A program made the position numbers and the translations under genes. A DNA stretch of 64,000 bases from assembly GCF_004028155.1 (NCBI RefSeq), contig NZ_SBII01000009.1, positions 181,026-245,025 of the forward strand, in the 5' to 3' direction. The first letter of the stretch is position 1. Each line of letters starts with the position of its first letter. The notes under the pieces are model-generated. The model saw only the letters and a list, made by a program, of their open reading frames with translations, searched no databases and was not told the origin of the DNA. Shown piece after piece: positions 28,081 through 37,870 of this stretch. Origin of the DNA: Flavobacterium cerinum. Lineage in GTDB: Bacteria; Bacteroidota; Bacteroidia; Flavobacteriales; Flavobacteriaceae.

Positions 28081-31000
28081 ATGTTGAACAACTACACAAA
28101 AAAAGGATTGATGTTATTTGCCTTCGGGATGATAACGCAGTTCTCAGGGGCACAAACCCTGGTCCATTACTGGAACTTTAACGACAGCAGTTCGTTAACG
28201 GCTATCACTACACCTTCTCAATCCATTATTACGGGCGCAGGTCTTACTGCTATTGCAGGAGGTACCAGCCTTCTTGATTTTGCAAACGGAACCGGGCAAA
28301 ATTTCAACGTTTTAAACCTTAACACACAAAACGGTGATCCGGCTGGTGCACACTTACGTTTCAACAACCCTATCGGTGGTGCATTACAATTTGCCCTGCC
28401 TACAACAGGTTATGAAAATGTAGTTGTAAAATTTGCTACACGCCGTTCAGGTTCAGGAGCTGGAAACCAGTTATGGTCATACTCTGTAGACGGAACTATT
28501 TTTATTCCGTTAACAACAGTAGCACCAAACGACGGTGATCCTGCATTAGCGACTTTAGATTTTTCGGCTATCGCTGCTTCAGATAACAATCCAAACTTCA
28601 AATTAAAAGTAGAATTCGAACAAGGTGGTGGCGGAGCTGTTGGTAATAACCGTTTCGACAACTTTACCTTAAATGGAACTACTCTGGGAGGTGGCGATAC
28701 TGCTGTTCCGGTTGCCCTGTTTACTCCGGCAAATAATGCAATAAACATTGCAGTAACTGCACACCCAACAATTGCTTTTAATGAGCCGATACGTCTTGTT
28801 AACGATGCAGCAATAAACAATACAAATATAGATGCAGTTGTAGAACTTCGTTTAAACAACGCTGCTGGAACTGTAGTTCCGTTTGATGCTACTTATGCTG
28901 ACAATACAATTACCATTGTTCCAACAACAACTTTGCTTAACAACCAGCAGTACTATGCTGCCCTTTTAGGCAATACTGTAGAAGACATGAGCAATAACGC
29001 CATTGCAGATACTAAATCGGCAGACTTTTCTACTATTGCTGTACAATCTCCTATTGCTGCTGGCGACATGGCTTTCATAGCTTACAGAATGAACGCATCA
29101 TCTACTGAAGATGAAATAGCTCTTGTAACCTTTGTAAACATTGCACCGGGTACATTCATTACGCTTACAGATGGTAAATATACAACCAATGCTCCTGCAC
29201 AATGTGCTGGTGGTATTACTTGGACAGCTACAGACTGCGTTCCTGCAGGATCGGTTATCATGCTACAAACATCTACTTTAACAGCAAACACTGGTACAGT
29301 TACCGGAGCAGGCTTCGGATTAAGCTCTGGTGGAGACCAGGTAATCGTTTACAGCGGTACTCCTGCTGCTCCAAACTACATTACAGCTCTTACATCAAAC
29401 GGATGGGTTGCTGCCAATACTTCATGCAGCGGAAGCCTTTCTATGAAACCGGATGCTCTTACAGACGGTGTAAATGCATCTAACCTTAGCACTAACCCGG
29501 CTAACATAGAAGGTAATACCGTAAATGCTTTTTACAGCGGCCCTCAAACAGGTAACATCGCTAACCTTAAAGCATCAATACTTAATCCTGCCAACTGGAC
29601 AGGTGTTGCAGGTGGTACAGTAGCACAAACATGGCCTACATGGGCTTTCCCAAGCGCACCAACAGTACAAAACACTTTGGTAACTAACAATACTACAATT
29701 GTATTAACATTCAATAATGCACTTCAGGCAGCTTCTGCAGCTACAATTGCAAACTATACCGGTATCCCTGGATTAACCTCAGCGGTTCTTAACGGTAATA
29801 CGGTAACCCTTACCTATGCAACCCCATTTACAGCAGGTACAAACTACACGCTTACTGTAGATAACGTTTTAGATGCTACAGGTCTTGAAATGTCTTGTGC
29901 TTACACTTTCACTTTCGGTTACAACACAACTGTTTCTTTCCAAAAAGATTTTGTTGTAGTAAACGAAAATGCAGGATCATTAAGCTTTGTAATTAACCTT
30001 GTTAGTCCTTCGGCAGGATCTGTAGATCTTGTTGTTAAAGGAGCACCTTTCAGCACAGCAGATGCAGGAGATTTCACTCTTACTACACAAACACTTACTT
30101 TTATAGGTAACAGCCCGCTAACGCATACCATCACTATTCCAATTATAGATGACACTATCGAAGAGCAGCAGGCAGAATATTTTGTACTTAGCCTTGAAAA
30201 TGCTGTAGGCGTAACCGTTACCGGTGAGCCAATGGCTACTATTTACATAAAAGATAACGACAGGCTTGCTCCTGTTCCTAATAAGGATATCGAACTTACT
30301 TACGTGAGAAGCTTCGATCCATCAGGTACAAATTCAAGTACTTGTGAGATAGTAGTATATGATGCTCCAAGTAAAAAATTATTTACTACAAGTGCTGTTG
30401 CAGGTTTCCTTGATGTTATCGATTTCACAGATCCAACAGACCCTGAAGTACTTCAGTCAATAGACATGAACGTTTACGGTGGTGTTACCAGCGTAGCGGT
30501 TAAAAACGGTGTTGTAGCAGTCGCTTCTCCTAATACAGATGAACATCTTGACGGATCGGTAGTATTCTTTACTACAGCAGGTACATTCATCAAACAGGTA
30601 ACTGTAGGTGCACTTCCTGACAATATCTCATTTACTCCGGATGGTAAAAAAGTGCTTACGGCAAATGAAGGTCAGCCAAACAGCAACTACAGTATAGATC
30701 CTGAAGGTTCTGTGAGCATTATCGATATAAGCGGTGGTGTTGCTAACCTGACTCAAAATAATGTTACTACTCTATTATTTACAGCATATAATGCACAGGA
30801 AACTGCACTTATAGCTTCTGGTGTGAGGAAACTGAAGCTGAGCAGTACCCTGTCGCAGGATTTTGAACCGGAATACATCACTACAAGTGCCGATTCTAAA
30901 AAAGCATGGGTTACACTACAGGAAAACAACGCTATTGCTGAAATTAATCTGGAAAACAATTCTATAGCCGATGTTTGGGCATTAGGAACCAAAGACATGA

Positions 31001-32013
31001 ATGCAATGGGCAACGGTTTTGATATTTCTGATAACAACGGCGAAATATTAATTGCGAACTGGCCGATAAAAACATATTATATGCCGGATGCTGTTGCAAA
31101 CTATAGCGTAGGTGGTGTTAATTATATTGTTACCGCTAACGAAGGTGACGAAAAAGAATACACAGGTTTTGTAGAAAGAACAACTGTAGGCGCTGCTACT
31201 TATGTACTTGACGCTGCTGCTTACCCACAGGGAGCAATGCTTAAAAAATCATTCAATGCAGGTAGATTTAGAGTTACCGCTTTTGATGGTAAAAATAATG
31301 CTGGTACAGCTTACAACCAAATGTTTGCAGTAGGATCACGTTCATTCTCTATCTTCAATGCAGATACAAAAGAAATTGTATTTGACAGTGGTGATGATTT
31401 CGAAATGTATACTGCTTCTACTCCATCGATCAGTGCATTGTTTAACTCTGATCACGAAGACAACAGCCTTAAAAGCCGCAGCCGTGCAAAAGGTCCTGAG
31501 CCGGAAGGTGTAACAGTGGCACAGATTGAAGGAAGAACATTTGCTTTTATCAGCCTGGAGCGTGTAGGCGGTGTTATGGTATATGATGTTACCAATCCGG
31601 CTGATGTTAAGTTTGTAGATTATAAAAACAGCAGAAGTGTTTCGGCTTATGAAGGCGACCACGGACCGGAAGGCATCACGCACATTAAAGCAGCTGACAG
31701 CCCAACAGGAAAAGATTATATCATTGTAGCTAACGAAATAAGCGGTACGCTAACCATTTTTGAAGTAGATTCTTCTAAATTATCAAATGGTGAATTTGAG
31801 TTTGAACCTAAAACATTTGCAGTGTTCCCTAACCCATCTGTAAATGGTGTATCTTACTTTAACCGTGTTGCAGATATCGAAGTATACGATTACAGTGGAA
31901 AGCTGGTACATTCAGCTAAACAGGCATTAACTATAGACACTTCAAACATGGCATCAGGACTTTACCTGGTAAAAACATCTGAAGGAATAGTGAAAAAATT
32001 ACTCGTGAAATAG
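28081..32013 (+). CDS. T9SS type A cargo with choice-of-anchor I (MSP130-like) domain
   Basis: Large secreted protein of 1310 aa. A signal peptide ends near GAQT (residue 25). Then come a beta-sandwich with the pattern VHYWNFND, an SbsA-like Ig domain (about 205-320, VALFTPANNAINIAVTAHPT), a lamin-tail-like segment (about 330-470), a second Ig-like domain (about 540-620), a Calx-beta domain (about 625-735), and a choice-of-anchor I beta-propeller-like domain (about 745-1230, e.g. PDNISFTPDGKKVLTANEGQ). The C-terminus VFPNPSVNGV...GLYLVKTSEGIVKKLLVK is a type A sorting signal. It should be released to, or anchored on, the cell surface. Ligand or enzyme activity is unknown. Confidence 0.88.
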   Translation: MLNNYTKKGLMLFAFGMITQFSGAQTLVHYWNFNDSSSLTAITTPSQSIITGAGLTAIAGGTSLLDFANGTGQNFNVLNLNTQNGDPAGAHLRFNNPIGGALQFALPTTGYENVVVKFATRRSGSGAGNQLWSYSVDGTIFIPLTTVAPNDGDPALATLDFSAIAASDNNPNFKLKVEFEQGGGGAVGNNRFDNFTLNGTTLGGGDTAVPVALFTPANNAINIAVTAHPTIAFNEPIRLVNDAAINNTNIDAVVELRLNNAAGTVVPFDATYADNTITIVPTTTLLNNQQYYAALLGNTVEDMSNNAIADTKSADFSTIAVQSPIAAGDMAFIAYRMNASSTEDEIALVTFVNIAPGTFITLTDGKYTTNAPAQCAGGITWTATDCVPAGSVIMLQTSTLTANTGTVTGAGFGLSSGGDQVIVYSGTPAAPNYITALTSNGWVAANTSCSGSLSMKPDALTDGVNASNLSTNPANIEGNTVNAFYSGPQTGNIANLKASILNPANWTGVAGGTVAQTWPTWAFPSAPTVQNTLVTNNTTIVLTFNNALQAASAATIANYTGIPGLTSAVLNGNTVTLTYATPFTAGTNYTLTVDNVLDATGLEMSCAYTFTFGYNTTVSFQKDFVVVNENAGSLSFVINLVSPSAGSVDLVVKGAPFSTADAGDFTLTTQTLTFIGNSPLTHTITIPIIDDTIEEQQAEYFVLSLENAVGVTVTGEPMATIYIKDNDRLAPVPNKDIELTYVRSFDPSGTNSSTCEIVVYDAPSKKLFTTSAVAGFLDVIDFTDPTDPEVLQSIDMNVYGGVTSVAVKNGVVAVASPNTDEHLDGSVVFFTTAGTFIKQVTVGALPDNISFTPDGKKVLTANEGQPNSNYSIDPEGSVSIIDISGGVANLTQNNVTTLLFTAYNAQETALIASGVRKLKLSSTLSQDFEPEYITTSADSKKAWVTLQENNAIAEINLENNSIADVWALGTKDMNAMGNGFDISDNNGEILIANWPIKTYYMPDAVANYSVGGVNYIVTANEGDEKEYTGFVERTTVGAATYVLDAAAYPQGAMLKKSFNAGRFRVTAFDGKNNAGTAYNQMFAVGSRSFSIFNADTKEIVFDSGDDFEMYTASTPSISALFNSDHEDNSLKSRSRAKGPEPEGVTVAQIEGRTFAFISLERVGGVMVYDVTNPADVKFVDYKNSRSVSAYEGDHGPEGITHIKAADSPTGKDYIIVANEISGTLTIFEVDSSKLSNGEFEFEPKTFAVFPNPSVNGVSYFNRVADIEVYDYSGKLVHSAKQALTIDTSNMASGLYLVKTSEGIVKKLLVK

Positions 32014-32047
32014 GGTAATATTAGTTTCGTGTTTTTTAATTTTGAAA

Positions 32048-32078
32048 GTCCTGCCCCTAAAAAGGCAGGATTTTTTTT
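32048..32078 (+). terminator. terminator after the type A cargo gene
   Basis: Stem GTCCTGCC / GGCAGGAT around CCTAAAAA, followed by eight T, 35 bases after the stop. Confidence 0.85.
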
Positions 32079-32126
32079 ATGTAATTTATTTCCCTAAATT
32101 GTACTGCAAACCATTTAAGCTTACTA

Positions 32127-32855
32127 ATGAGTATTGTTAACCCGCTTACCTTTTTCTGGCTATTTATAGCAGTTTCACTGCTTCTCTATAAATTCAACCG
32201 AAAAAAAACAGCAAAGTATATTGCTATTCTTGGCGCAGCACAGCTGTTCCTGTTTTCTGTAACGCCGTTGCCTGTTTTTATGATCCAGCAACTGGAAAAG
32301 CAATACCCGGTTTATAAAGGTTCTAAAAATGAAAAATTACCCATACATATATTAGGTAATGGTCACGCCGACGATCCTTCTTTATACCCAACTCAGAAAC
32401 TTTCATTTCAGGCTTTGGAAAGAGTAACAGAAGGGATAAGGATCTATAATTACTTTAACCATACCCGTATTTCCTTTTCAGGATTTGCCGTCAATAAAAA
32501 AGAACCTACAGGAAATGTAATGGCAAAAGCTGCCGTTAGTTTGGGAGTATCTTCTAAAGACACAATCTTATTTCCGGCACCCCGCAACACCTGGGAAGAA
32601 GCTGTGGCTTATAAAAAACGCTTTGGTACAAAAAACAAGTTCATACTCGTAACAAATGCCACACATATGCCCCGCGCTATGGAAGTTTTCCGTTCTATGG
32701 GAATGCAGCCCATAGCCGCCCCTACCGGATTCTTTCTTAAAAAAGAAACTGGCTATAGGTACAACTGGTGGCCATCAACAGCAAAAATAATTTATACTGA
32801 AGCTGCTGCTTACGAATATGCCGCACAGTTATATTACAAATGGTTTAAGTTATAA
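32127..32855 (+). CDS. YdcF/ElyC family (DUF218) membrane protein
   Basis: Inner-membrane protein of 242 aa. Two hydrophobic helices occupy the first 55 residues (NPLTFFWLFIAVSLLLYKF, YIAILGAAQLFLFS). The DUF218 domain follows with ILGNGHADD, a YxxNTWEEA-like segment (PAPRNTWEEAVAY) and KFILVTNATHMPRAMEVFRS. Relatives such as E. coli ElyC affect envelope integrity and lipid-carrier metabolism; the precise activity is not known. Three hairpin repeats follow it. Confidence 0.88.
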   Translation: MSIVNPLTFFWLFIAVSLLLYKFNRKKTAKYIAILGAAQLFLFSVTPLPVFMIQQLEKQYPVYKGSKNEKLPIHILGNGHADDPSLYPTQKLSFQALERVTEGIRIYNYFNHTRISFSGFAVNKKEPTGNVMAKAAVSLGVSSKDTILFPAPRNTWEEAVAYKKRFGTKNKFILVTNATHMPRAMEVFRSMGMQPIAAPTGFFLKKETGYRYNWWPSTAKIIYTEAAAYEYAAQLYYKWFKL

Positions 32856-32866
32856 TACTCAATTTC

Positions 32867-33017
32867 CTGCAAGGTCTTGGAGACCTTGCAGTGTTAGATT
32901 CAACATATCAGCCAAACACTACTCCCTTTTTATAAAACCTACAAGGTTAAAAAAACCTTGCAGGTTGCGAACTCAACAACATTCAGTTTTCCTGCAAGGT
33001 CTCCAAGACCTTGTAGG
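32867..33017. repeat. three related hairpin repeats (CTGCAAGGTCT type)
   Basis: Three palindromic units lie in one gap: CTGCAAGGTC...GACCTTGCAG at 32867-32891, CCTACAAGGTT...AACCTTGCAGG at 32938-32964, and CCTGCAAGGTCT...AGACCTTGTAGG at 32991-33017. They share the CAAGGT/ACCTTG stem and differ in loop sequence. No T run follows, so they are not simple terminators. Confidence 0.82.
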
Positions 33018-33036
33018 TATTACTCAATTATAAATC

Positions 33037-33073
33037 AAAAAAATACCCTCAGATTTTGTCAGAGGGTATTTTT
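33037..33073. terminator. bidirectional terminator between the ydcF-like gene and def
   Basis: Stem AAATACCCTC (33041-33050) / GAGGGTATTT (33062-33071) flanked by A and T runs, so it can act on both strands. It lies about 24 bases beyond the def stop at 33097. Confidence 0.82.
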
Positions 33074-33096
33074 ATACTTCAGTAATCAATCAAAAA

Positions 33097-33747
33097 TTAC
33101 TGTCTTCTTAGTTTGTTCTCAAGGTAAAGTTTTACTTCTCCATTGATTAGCGAATATTCCTGAGCTTTTTGCTGTTCCAGCCTGTCTGTGAATAAAATCC
33201 CCATTAGGTGATCTGTTTCGTGCTGGAATATCACAGCCGTAAAACCTTCTATCATTTCATCGCGAAACTTACCGTTTCGGTCATAATAAGTAATATGGAT
33301 AGTATAATTACGCAGCACCTCACCATTAAGGTCAGGAATAGACAAACAGCCTTCGGTACCTTTTCTTAATAATGCCGAACGCCATGTTATTTTCGGATTT
33401 AGATAAACCTCAAAAGGTTCTCCCGCTTTATCAAAACGCTGTACCCAGATAACATTACGGTTAATACCTATCTGTGGTGCTGCTATACCAACTCCGGGGC
33501 TTGCAGGGTCATTAACTGTTGCAAGCATCCTGTCTATAAGTAAAGGCAGCGATTCGTCTTTAAGGTTCACATCTGTAGATGGAGCTTTAAGCACCTTTAG
33601 ATCGGCAGCATCAGTAACCTGCAATACACGCATCAGGCTTTGCTTCGACCCTGAATTGGTCAGGGTTCGTTCGGCATCTGTAAATTTTTGAGCCGATGCA
33701 CTTGCAAAAAGCACAAAAGCCAACGATGTGAATAGTGCTTTTTTCAT
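33097..33747 (-). CDS. def: peptide deformylase homologue with signal peptide
   Basis: Metalloenzyme family that removes formyl from nascent Met. All three motifs are intact: GVGIAAPQ (85-92), EGCLS (132-136, metal ligand Cys134) and HETDH (176-180). Unlike the normal cytosolic enzyme of about 170 aa, this 216-aa protein begins with a clear Sec signal, MKKALFTSLAFVLFASASAQ, plus about 20 extra residues, so it is probably periplasmic. It lies 2 bases after glmM in one operon. A second, cytosolic def is expected elsewhere. The exported function is unknown. Confidence 0.87.
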   Translation of the reverse strand: MKKALFTSLAFVLFASASAQKFTDAERTLTNSGSKQSLMRVLQVTDAADLKVLKAPSTDVNLKDESLPLLIDRMLATVNDPASPGVGIAAPQIGINRNVIWVQRFDKAGEPFEVYLNPKITWRSALLRKGTEGCLSIPDLNGEVLRNYTIHITYYDRNGKFRDEMIEGFTAVIFQHETDHLMGILFTDRLEQQKAQEYSLINGEVKLYLENKLRRQ

Positions 33748-33749
33748 GA

Positions 33750-35138
33750 TTAAATTCCTGCTACTGCTTTAATTTCGTCAATTATGCGCACTGCCAGTGC
33801 ATCCGCTTTATCCTGCGTTGCCGCTTCGGTATAGATCCTGATAATAGGCTCTGTATTCGATTTTCTAAGGTGTACCCACTCTTCAGCAAAATCGATCTTT
33901 ACTCCATCAATTGTAGAGATATCTTCCAATTTGTATTTATCCGTCATTGCTACAAGAATAGCATCAACATCGATTTGTGGAGTAAGCTCAATTTTATTTT
34001 TACTCATATAATATTGTGGATACGATGCTCTTAACGCTGCAACCGACATTTTTTTCTCTGCTAAATATGTCAGGAACAAAGCTACACCCACCAGTGAATC
34101 ACGACCGTAGTGCAGTTCAGGGTAAATAATACCACCATTACCTTCTCCTCCTATAATTGCATTGTTCTTTTTCATCATCTCAACCACATTTACCTCACCT
34201 ACAGCACTGGCTTCATAGCTACCACCGTGTTTTTGGGTAATATCGCGTAATGCACGCGAAGATGACATATTAGATACCGTGTTACCCGGTGTTTTGCTCA
34301 GTACATAATCTGCACAGGCAACAAGCGTATATTCTTCACCAAACATTTCACCATCTTCTGATATAAATGCCAAACGATCCACATCCGGATCTACAACAAT
34401 ACCAAAATCGGCTTTTTCTTTAACTACAAGCTCACAAATATCGCCAAGGTGTTCTTTAAGCGGTTCCGGGTTATGAGGAAAATGACCGTTAGGTTCGCAG
34501 TAAAGTTTTACAACTTCAACCCCCATTTGCTCCAGTAACTTAGGAATAATAATGCCTCCCGATGAATTAACACCGTCTACCACAACTTTAAAGCCTGCTT
34601 TTTTAACCGCTTCAGCATCTACCAAAGGTAAATCAAGTACCTCATCGATATGGATATCCATATAGGCATCATTTATTGTTATCTCGCCAAGATTATCTAC
34701 ATCGGCAAAATCAAAAGCTTCACTATCGGCGATCTCTAATATTTTAGCACCATCAGCGCCGCTTAGAAATTCTCCTTTTTCGTTAAGTAATTTAAGTGCA
34801 TTCCATTGTTTAGGATTGTGGCTCGCCGTAAGTATAATACCACCATCTGCTTTTTCCATTGGTACAGCCACCTCAACAGTAGGTGTAGTAGAAAGGCCAA
34901 GATCGATCACATCGATACCCAGTCCTAAAAGCGTATTCATTACAAGATTGTGTATCATTGGCCCTGATATACGTGCATCACGGCCTATAACTACAGTTAG
35001 TTTCTCCTTACCTGAATGGTGTTTTAGCCATGTACCATAAGCCGAAGCAAATTTCACAGCATCAACAGGTGTTAAGTTATCGCCGGTTTTGCCGCCTATA
35101 GTTCCTCTAATACCTGATATCGATTTTATTAATGTCAT
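33750..35138 (-). CDS. glmM: phosphoglucosamine mutase
   Basis: Converts glucosamine 6-phosphate to glucosamine 1-phosphate for UDP-GlcNAc, peptidoglycan and LPS synthesis. The 462-aa protein has the phospho-Ser loop LTASHNPKQWNALKLL, the metal loop VDPDVDRLAFI, the sugar loop GGEGNGGI and the phosphate-binding RKSNTEPIIRIY. Bacteroidota annotations use GlmM for this form; a broader phosphomannomutase or phosphoglucomutase activity is possible. Confidence 0.92.
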   Translation of the reverse strand: MTLIKSISGIRGTIGGKTGDNLTPVDAVKFASAYGTWLKHHSGKEKLTVVIGRDARISGPMIHNLVMNTLLGLGIDVIDLGLSTTPTVEVAVPMEKADGGIILTASHNPKQWNALKLLNEKGEFLSGADGAKILEIADSEAFDFADVDNLGEITINDAYMDIHIDEVLDLPLVDAEAVKKAGFKVVVDGVNSSGGIIIPKLLEQMGVEVVKLYCEPNGHFPHNPEPLKEHLGDICELVVKEKADFGIVVDPDVDRLAFISEDGEMFGEEYTLVACADYVLSKTPGNTVSNMSSSRALRDITQKHGGSYEASAVGEVNVVEMMKKNNAIIGGEGNGGIIYPELHYGRDSLVGVALFLTYLAEKKMSVAALRASYPQYYMSKNKIELTPQIDVDAILVAMTDKYKLEDISTIDGVKIDFAEEWVHLRKSNTEPIIRIYTEAATQDKADALAVRIIDEIKAVAGI

Positions 35139-35162
35139 TTTTTGGTTTGTTTTTTGCTAACG

Positions 35163-35170
35163 CAAATATA
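35163..35170 (-). promoter_or_regulatory. candidate -7 element of glmM
   Basis: On the minus strand TATATTTG lies 25 bases before the glmM start. No TTG occurs at 17-21 bases further upstream, so this is a partial match. Confidence 0.45.
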
Positions 35171-35288
35171 AGTTATCCCTGATAATTCAGCATTTAAGTT
35201 ACCTGCATTTTTTCACTATCAGGCAATAGTAATGATCATATTACACCAGGTTCTTTGTTTGTACAAAACTTATCACTAAATTGTACCT

Positions 35289-35870
35289 ATGAACTTCTTA
35301 GCACACATATACCTTTCGGGAGATAACGACCTTGTAAAAATTGGAAACTTCATGGCCGACGGCATTCATGGAAAACCGGAAGATTTTCCTGCCGAAGTAC
35401 AAAAAGGCATTATCCTGCACCGCGCTATAGATACCTATACCGATGCCCACCCAATATTTAGGCAGGGAACAAAACGCCTGCATCCGCGCTACCATCATTA
35501 TGCGGGTGTAATCATGGATATTTATTACGATCACTTCCTTGCAAAGAACTGGGCTAAGTATCACACAACTCCATTGGAAGAATATACTCTTGCATTCTAT
35601 AAAGCATTAGATGACAATTATGACATCCTTACCGAACGTACCAAAGGACTAATGCCTCACATGACGAAGTATAACTGGCTGGCAAGTTATGCAACTGTAG
35701 ATGGTATTGGCGAAATATTGATGCAGATGGATAATCGTACTAAAAACAGATCGGGTATGCGCACATCGGTCGATGAGCTTCATGAATTTTATACCGAATT
35801 TGAATCAGAATTCACGCAATTCTTCGAAGAGCTAAGAGCCTTTGTAAAAGAAAAATCGGCAGAGTTATAA
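35289..35870 (+). CDS. acpH: acyl carrier protein phosphodiesterase
   Basis: Hydrolyses the phosphopantetheine arm from holo-ACP; 193 aa, as usual. The HD-like motifs of the family are MNFLAHIYLSG, GNFMADGIHGKP, LHRAIDTYTDAHPIFR and GVIMDIYYDHFLAKNW. It stands alone between glmM (divergent) and the ClC channel. In this phylum the in vivo role of this homologue is not established. Confidence 0.9.
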   Translation: MNFLAHIYLSGDNDLVKIGNFMADGIHGKPEDFPAEVQKGIILHRAIDTYTDAHPIFRQGTKRLHPRYHHYAGVIMDIYYDHFLAKNWAKYHTTPLEEYTLAFYKALDDNYDILTERTKGLMPHMTKYNWLASYATVDGIGEILMQMDNRTKNRSGMRTSVDELHEFYTEFESEFTQFFEELRAFVKEKSAEL

Positions 35871-35969
35871 GCTGAAATAGCTAAAAAACTTATAATTGTC
35901 AGGTAATTTTTGGCAAATAAAGTAACTTAGCACTTTATTCCGATTTCATCAATTTTTCACCAGCCTAAA

Positions 35970-37787
35970 ATGCAAAACCGCAAAGTTTCAAAGATCCAAT
36001 TATTTTTCAGGCACAACCTTCGCCGTCTTGAAACATTGTTCTTTTTATTAAAAAGCCTTCTTTCAGAAAGGCATTTTATTTACCTGTCCTGTGTTGTTGT
36101 TTCCATATCCACTGCGTTTGCCGTTATAATACTTAAAAGTTTTGCTCACAACGTTTTCTTGCTTGCCAATTATGTAAACGGCTACCTTAAGCTGCCATAC
36201 ATTAACAGTATACTGCCTGTTGTAGGTATATTACTCACAGTACTTGTTGTAAAAAGACTACTGGATAATAAAATAGAGAAAGGAAGCTCACGTATACTTT
36301 ATGCTGTTGCAAAAAAAGGAGGTATAATGCCACGCAAGCAAATGTATGCCCAGATAATTACAAGCTCACTTACTGTTGGACTTGGAGGATCGGCGGGACT
36401 TGAGTCACCCATCACGGTAACAGGTGCGGCCTTTGGATCTAACTTTGCCCAAAAATACAAACTCTCGCAAAAAGACAGGATATTGCTCTTAGCTTGTGGT
36501 GTGGCTGCAGGTATTGCTGCTGCTTTTAATGCTCCTATTGCCGGAGTACTTTTTGCCATAGAAGTAGTACTGACCGACGTTACTATTACTGCCTTTATCC
36601 CCATTATTATATCGGCAGCTACCGGTGCCTTGGTGTCTACTATATTACTTAACGAAGAAGTACTCTTGTCTTTCAAACAGCAGCAGGTTTTCGATTACCA
36701 TAACATCCCTTACTATATTTTGATAGGTTTACTTGCGGGATTCGTCTCCATATACCACGCTCGTACCTTCCAGAAGATCGAAGGACATTTTGCACGTCTC
36801 AAAATAAGCGGCTACCGTAAAGCGTTATATGGTGCTATTCCGTTAGCTTTTTTGATATTTCTGTTCCCTACCCTTTTTGGTGAAGGGTACGAAACCATTA
36901 AAACACTCTCTACCTCAAATCCGGAGATACTGCTTAATAACACCCTTTTAGAGGGTTTTGAAGATAACGGATGGGTACTGCTCCTGTTTGTGGGATTAAC
37001 CATGCTGGTAAAAGCCTATGCAACCGGACTCACACTATCCAGTGGAGGTAACGGAGGTAACTTTGCGCCTTCCCTGTTTGTAGGGTCTTACCTTGGCTTT
37101 TTTGTAGCCAAGTTTTTCACGCTGTTAGGTGTTTCAAATCTTCCAACAGGTAACTTTACTATTGTAGGTATGGCGGGTATATTAAGCGGGCTTTTCCATG
37201 CTCCGCTAACAGCTATTTTCCTTATTGGTGAGATAACCGGGGGTTATAACCTTATGGTTCCGCTAATGATCGTTTCTTCTATAAGTTTTGCAGTATCCAA
37301 ACAATTCGAGAAACACTCTATGGATGTAAAGCATCTTGCTGCTAAAGGTGACGTTTTTACTACTGATAAAGACAAGAATATACTTTCAGGCATCGATATA
37401 CTTACTGTGATCGATACCGATATGCAAACGGTACGTCCAACACAAAAAGCCGAAGATATAATTGGGTTACTGGCTACAACCAAACAATCAGTTTTTGCTG
37501 TAGTAGACGATAGAAACAGGCTGCTGGGCGTTATTGATTTCAATAAGACAAGACATATTGTCTTCAATCAGTTCCAGGTAAAATATACAGGGATACTTGA
37601 AATGATGACAGTACCGACAGAAATTGCATCGATAGAAGATTCCATAGAAAGTATTATGGAGAAGTTTGAGCTAACAGATACTGACTATCTACCGCTGCTT
37701 AAAGAAAACCGCTATTATGGTTTTATCTATAAGGCTAAGATACTGGAAGCATACAGAATGAAACTAAAAGAGATGATAATTGAGTAA
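35970..37787 (+). CDS. ClC-family chloride channel/transporter with CBS domains
   Basis: Membrane protein of 605 aa. The ClC core (about 30-445) has ten or more hydrophobic helices with GLGGSAGLESPITVTGAAFG, where the Glu is placed as the gating Glu of ClC proteins, GVAAGIAAAFNAPIAGVLFA and SGGNGGNFAPSLFVGS. The C-terminal cytosolic part (about 475-600) holds a CBS pair (VRPTQKAEDIIGLL, IEDSIESIMEKFELTD). Whether it is a channel or an H+/Cl- exchanger cannot be decided here. Confidence 0.93.
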   Translation: MQNRKVSKIQLFFRHNLRRLETLFFLLKSLLSERHFIYLSCVVVSISTAFAVIILKSFAHNVFLLANYVNGYLKLPYINSILPVVGILLTVLVVKRLLDNKIEKGSSRILYAVAKKGGIMPRKQMYAQIITSSLTVGLGGSAGLESPITVTGAAFGSNFAQKYKLSQKDRILLLACGVAAGIAAAFNAPIAGVLFAIEVVLTDVTITAFIPIIISAATGALVSTILLNEEVLLSFKQQQVFDYHNIPYYILIGLLAGFVSIYHARTFQKIEGHFARLKISGYRKALYGAIPLAFLIFLFPTLFGEGYETIKTLSTSNPEILLNNTLLEGFEDNGWVLLLFVGLTMLVKAYATGLTLSSGGNGGNFAPSLFVGSYLGFFVAKFFTLLGVSNLPTGNFTIVGMAGILSGLFHAPLTAIFLIGEITGGYNLMVPLMIVSSISFAVSKQFEKHSMDVKHLAAKGDVFTTDKDKNILSGIDILTVIDTDMQTVRPTQKAEDIIGLLATTKQSVFAVVDDRNRLLGVIDFNKTRHIVFNQFQVKYTGILEMMTVPTEIASIEDSIESIMEKFELTDTDYLPLLKENRYYGFIYKAKILEAYRMKLKEMIIE

Positions 37788-37809
37788 CATTACTTAAAAT
37801 TAGGGATAT

Positions 37810-37845
37810 AAAAAACGGGCTGCTTAAAAAAAGCAGCCCGTTTTA
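37810..37845. terminator. bidirectional terminator, ClC gene / transaldolase
   Basis: Perfect 14-bp stem AAAACGGGCTGCTT / AAGCAGCCCGTTTT with a 5-base loop, between two convergent genes. Confidence 0.92.
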
Positions 37846-37870
37846 TTTTGGATCTATACCTATCAGTATA

